Of a stretch of DNA of 6,785 nucleotides, positions 5,125-6,785 are shown piece after piece. Source of the stretch: an uncultured Clostridium sp. (GTDB lineage Bacteria > Bacillota > Clostridia > TANB77 > CAG-508); contig CAMSQT010000060.1 in the NCBI GenBank assembly GCA_947062645.1, positions 1 to 6,785 of the forward strand. The letters run 5' to 3'. The notes below the pieces were generated by a model. It was not told the origin of the DNA. It did not search any database and worked only from the letters and a program-made list of their open reading frames with translations. The translations under genes were made by a program, and so were the position numbers. Each line of letters begins with the position of its first letter. Within the stretch, counting starts at the first letter, position 1.

Positions 5125-6785
5125 ATGAAAAAAGATAGTATTAAAATTGTAATTTCATTTGTTTTGTTTTTAATTGCTTTATTGGTGCCTTTTCACAATA
5201 GTTGGATTTCTATTGTTTTATATGTTATAAGCTATTTGTTGGTCGGCTTGGAAATTGTGATTAAGGCTATTAAAAATATTTTTAAAGGTGATGTTTTTGA
5301 CGAGCATTTTCTTATGGCGGTTGCTACTTTAGGTGCTTTTTGTATTAAAGAGTTTCCAGAGGCAGTAGCTGTTATGTTGTTTTATCAAGTGGGTGAAATG
5401 TTTCAAGATTATGCCGTTGATAAATCTAGAAAATCTATTTCTAGTTTGATGGATATTCGTCCTGATTATGCTAATGTAAAGCGTGATAATAAAATAATTA
5501 AGTTTTCCCCAGAAGATGTGGAAATTGGGGATATTATTGTTGTAAAGGCAGGAGAAAAAGTTCCTTTGGATGGAAAAATTGTAAAAGGTTCTTCCAGTCT
5601 GGATACTTCTAGCTTGACTGGTGAGTCGCTTCCAAGGGAAGTTGATGTTGGTGATACTATTTTAAGTGGTTGTATGAATCAAACTGGTTTATTGGAAGTA
5701 AAAGTAACAAAGAAATATGGAGAATCTACTGTTAGTAAGATTTTAGATTTGGCTCAAAATGCTAGTAGTAAAAAGTCAAAAGCAGAAAATTTTATTACTA
5801 AATTTGCTAAAGTTTATACACCAACTGTTGTGATAATTGCTGTTTTATTAGCTGTTATCCCTCCTATTTTTTTAGGTTTTTCTACGTTTACGATTTGGCT
5901 TTATCGCGCTTTGTCCTTTTTAGTAGTTTCTTGCCCATGTGCTTTAGTTCTTTCTATTCCGCTAAGCTTTTTTGGTGGAATTGGTGGTGCTTCTAAAATA
6001 GGGATTTTGGTAAAGGGTAGTACTTATTTAGAGGCTTTGTCTCGCCTTGAAACGGTTGTTTTTGATAAAACTGGTACTTTGACAGAAGGTGTTTTTGCGG
6101 TTCAAAAAATAGAAGCTGTTACCGTTTCACAAGAGGAGTTATTAACATTAGCTTGTTATGCGGAAAGTTATTCTAATCATCCTATTTCTCTTTCTTTGCA
6201 AAAGGCTTATGATAAAAGTTTAGATAGTACTTTGGTTACAAAAACAGAGGAATTTCCTGGCTTGGGTGTTTTGGCAGAGGTATCTGGTTCTAAGGTGTTG
6301 GTTGGAAATGATAAATTAATGGAAAAAAACCATATTTCTTATACTAGATGTGAAGAAATAGGAACGGTTTTATATGTTGCTGTTGATGGTGTTTTTGCTG
6401 GTTTTATTGTAATTGCTGATAAAATAAAAAAGGATGCTAAACAAGCAATTGATGGTTTGAAGAAACATCATATTTCAAAGACAGTTATGCTGACTGGCGA
6501 TAAGAAGCAAGTTGGTGACAAGGTTGCAAGTGACCTAGGAATTGATATGGTTTATTCTCAGCTTTTGCCTACTGATAAAGCTACGATTTTTGAAGAAATT
6601 TTGGAAAATAAGTCTCCAAAGTCTACTGTATGCTTTGTTGGTGATGGTATGAATGATAGTCCTGTTTTGGCTTTGGCTGATGTTGGTATTGCTATGGGGG
6701 CTTTAGGTTCTGATAGTGCTATTGAGGCTGCTGATGTGGTGATTATGACAGATGAGCCTTCTAAGATTGTGAATGCTATTTCTCT
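5125..6785 (+). CDS. cadA: P1B-type Zn/Cd/Pb-exporting ATPase, 3' end cut by window
   Basis: The frame is open from 5125 to the window edge, 553 codons of an expected 610-620. P1B-2 ATPases (CadA/ZntA) use ATP to pump Zn2+, Cd2+ or Pb2+ out of the cytoplasm. Motifs in order: four N-terminal membrane helices (about 5-22, 27-46, 62-76, 78-96); actuator motif TGES (165-168); a helix at about 233-252; a helix with the metal-binding SCPCAL motif (CPC 270-272); phosphorylation motif DKTGT (Asp314); the heavy-metal ATPase His-Pro in SNHP (352-353); TGD (457-459); and GDGMNDSP (506-513). The final two helices lie beyond the window. There is no N-terminal heavy-metal-associated (GMTCxxC) domain: the protein begins almost directly with the first helix. 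AGGAGG (5111-5116), 8 nt upstream of ATG 5125, fixes the start. It is cotranscribed with the CadC-like repressor. The CPC motif and CadC partner favour Zn/Cd/Pb over copper. Reading by eye showed no interruption and no CGG codon. Confidence 0.93.
   Translation, partial: MKKDSIKIVISFVLFLIALLVPFHNSWISIVLYVISYLLVGLEIVIKAIKNIFKGDVFDEHFLMAVATLGAFCIKEFPEAVAVMLFYQVGEMFQDYAVDKSRKSISSLMDIRPDYANVKRDNKIIKFSPEDVEIGDIIVVKAGEKVPLDGKIVKGSSSLDTSSLTGESLPREVDVGDTILSGCMNQTGLLEVKVTKKYGESTVSKILDLAQNASSKKSKAENFITKFAKVYTPTVVIIAVLLAVIPPIFLGFSTFTIWLYRALSFLVVSCPCALVLSIPLSFFGGIGGASKIGILVKGSTYLEALSRLETVVFDKTGTLTEGVFAVQKIEAVTVSQEELLTLACYAESYSNHPISLSLQKAYDKSLDSTLVTKTEEFPGLGVLAEVSGSKVLVGNDKLMEKNHISYTRCEEIGTVLYVAVDGVFAGFIVIADKIKKDAKQAIDGLKKHHISKTVMLTGDKKQVGDKVASDLGIDMVYSQLLPTDKATIFEEILENKSPKSTVCFVGDGMNDSPVLALADVGIAMGALGSDSAIEAADVVIMTDEPSKIVNAIS

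Overview
This looks like chromosomal DNA from a low-GC, uncultured-type Bacillota (Clostridia- or Bacilli-like gut lineage). The evidence is an AT-rich sequence, strong AGGAGG-type ribosome binding sites, TTGACA/TATAAT promoters, a BspA-like leucine-rich-repeat protein carrying the 'GITLVSLVITIIVLLILA' pilin-like N-terminus common in such genomes, and a CadC/CadA-type metal resistance pair. All Trp codons read as TGG and no genuine gene contains an in-frame TGA, so the stop code appears standard. The lineage is inferred from family resemblance, not from a marker gene.

Layout. Bases 1-46 are not genomic: they match the end of the Illumina P7 oligo, an 8-nt index and the TruSeq read-2 adapter, so the contig begins in library adapter. 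Then come a membrane-anchored CapA-family metallophosphatase (85-1401, +); a consensus promoter beside a perfect 12-bp AT palindrome; a secreted or surface-anchored pilin-like LRR protein (1503-3456, +) interrupted by a +1 frameshift at 2340; a bidirectional terminator (3461-3500); a CorA-type divalent-cation transporter on the minus strand (about 3508-4465), also interrupted by a +1 frameshift, at 3592; a divergent promoter region with two palindromic operators; an ArsR/SmtB-family CadC-like metal sensor (4668-5030, +); two tandem 32-bp repeats able to form a hairpin; and a P1B-type Zn/Cd/Pb-exporting ATPase (5125 to the right edge, +, cut off by the window).

The arsR-cadA pair is a self-contained metal-responsive operon. 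The repressor should bind the operators over its own promoter and release on Zn/Cd/Pb, inducing itself and the exporter. The divergent CorA handles divalent cation flux and has its own promoter, so this part of the window concerns metal homeostasis. CapA and the LRR protein are envelope or surface functions.

The most striking observation is that both broken genes break in the same way. Each has one surplus C that creates a zero-frame CGG codon after a codon ending in C (UCC CGG U and UAC CGG A). Skipping that base restores a conserved family sequence, reading Gly (GGU or GGA). By eye I found no other in-frame CGG codon in any gene here. This is what a +1 recoding event at a slow or undecodable CGG codon would look like, comparable to Ty1 CUU-AGG-C and antizyme UCC-UGA-U. 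Two ordinary mutations or assembly errors remain possible and cannot be excluded from one window.
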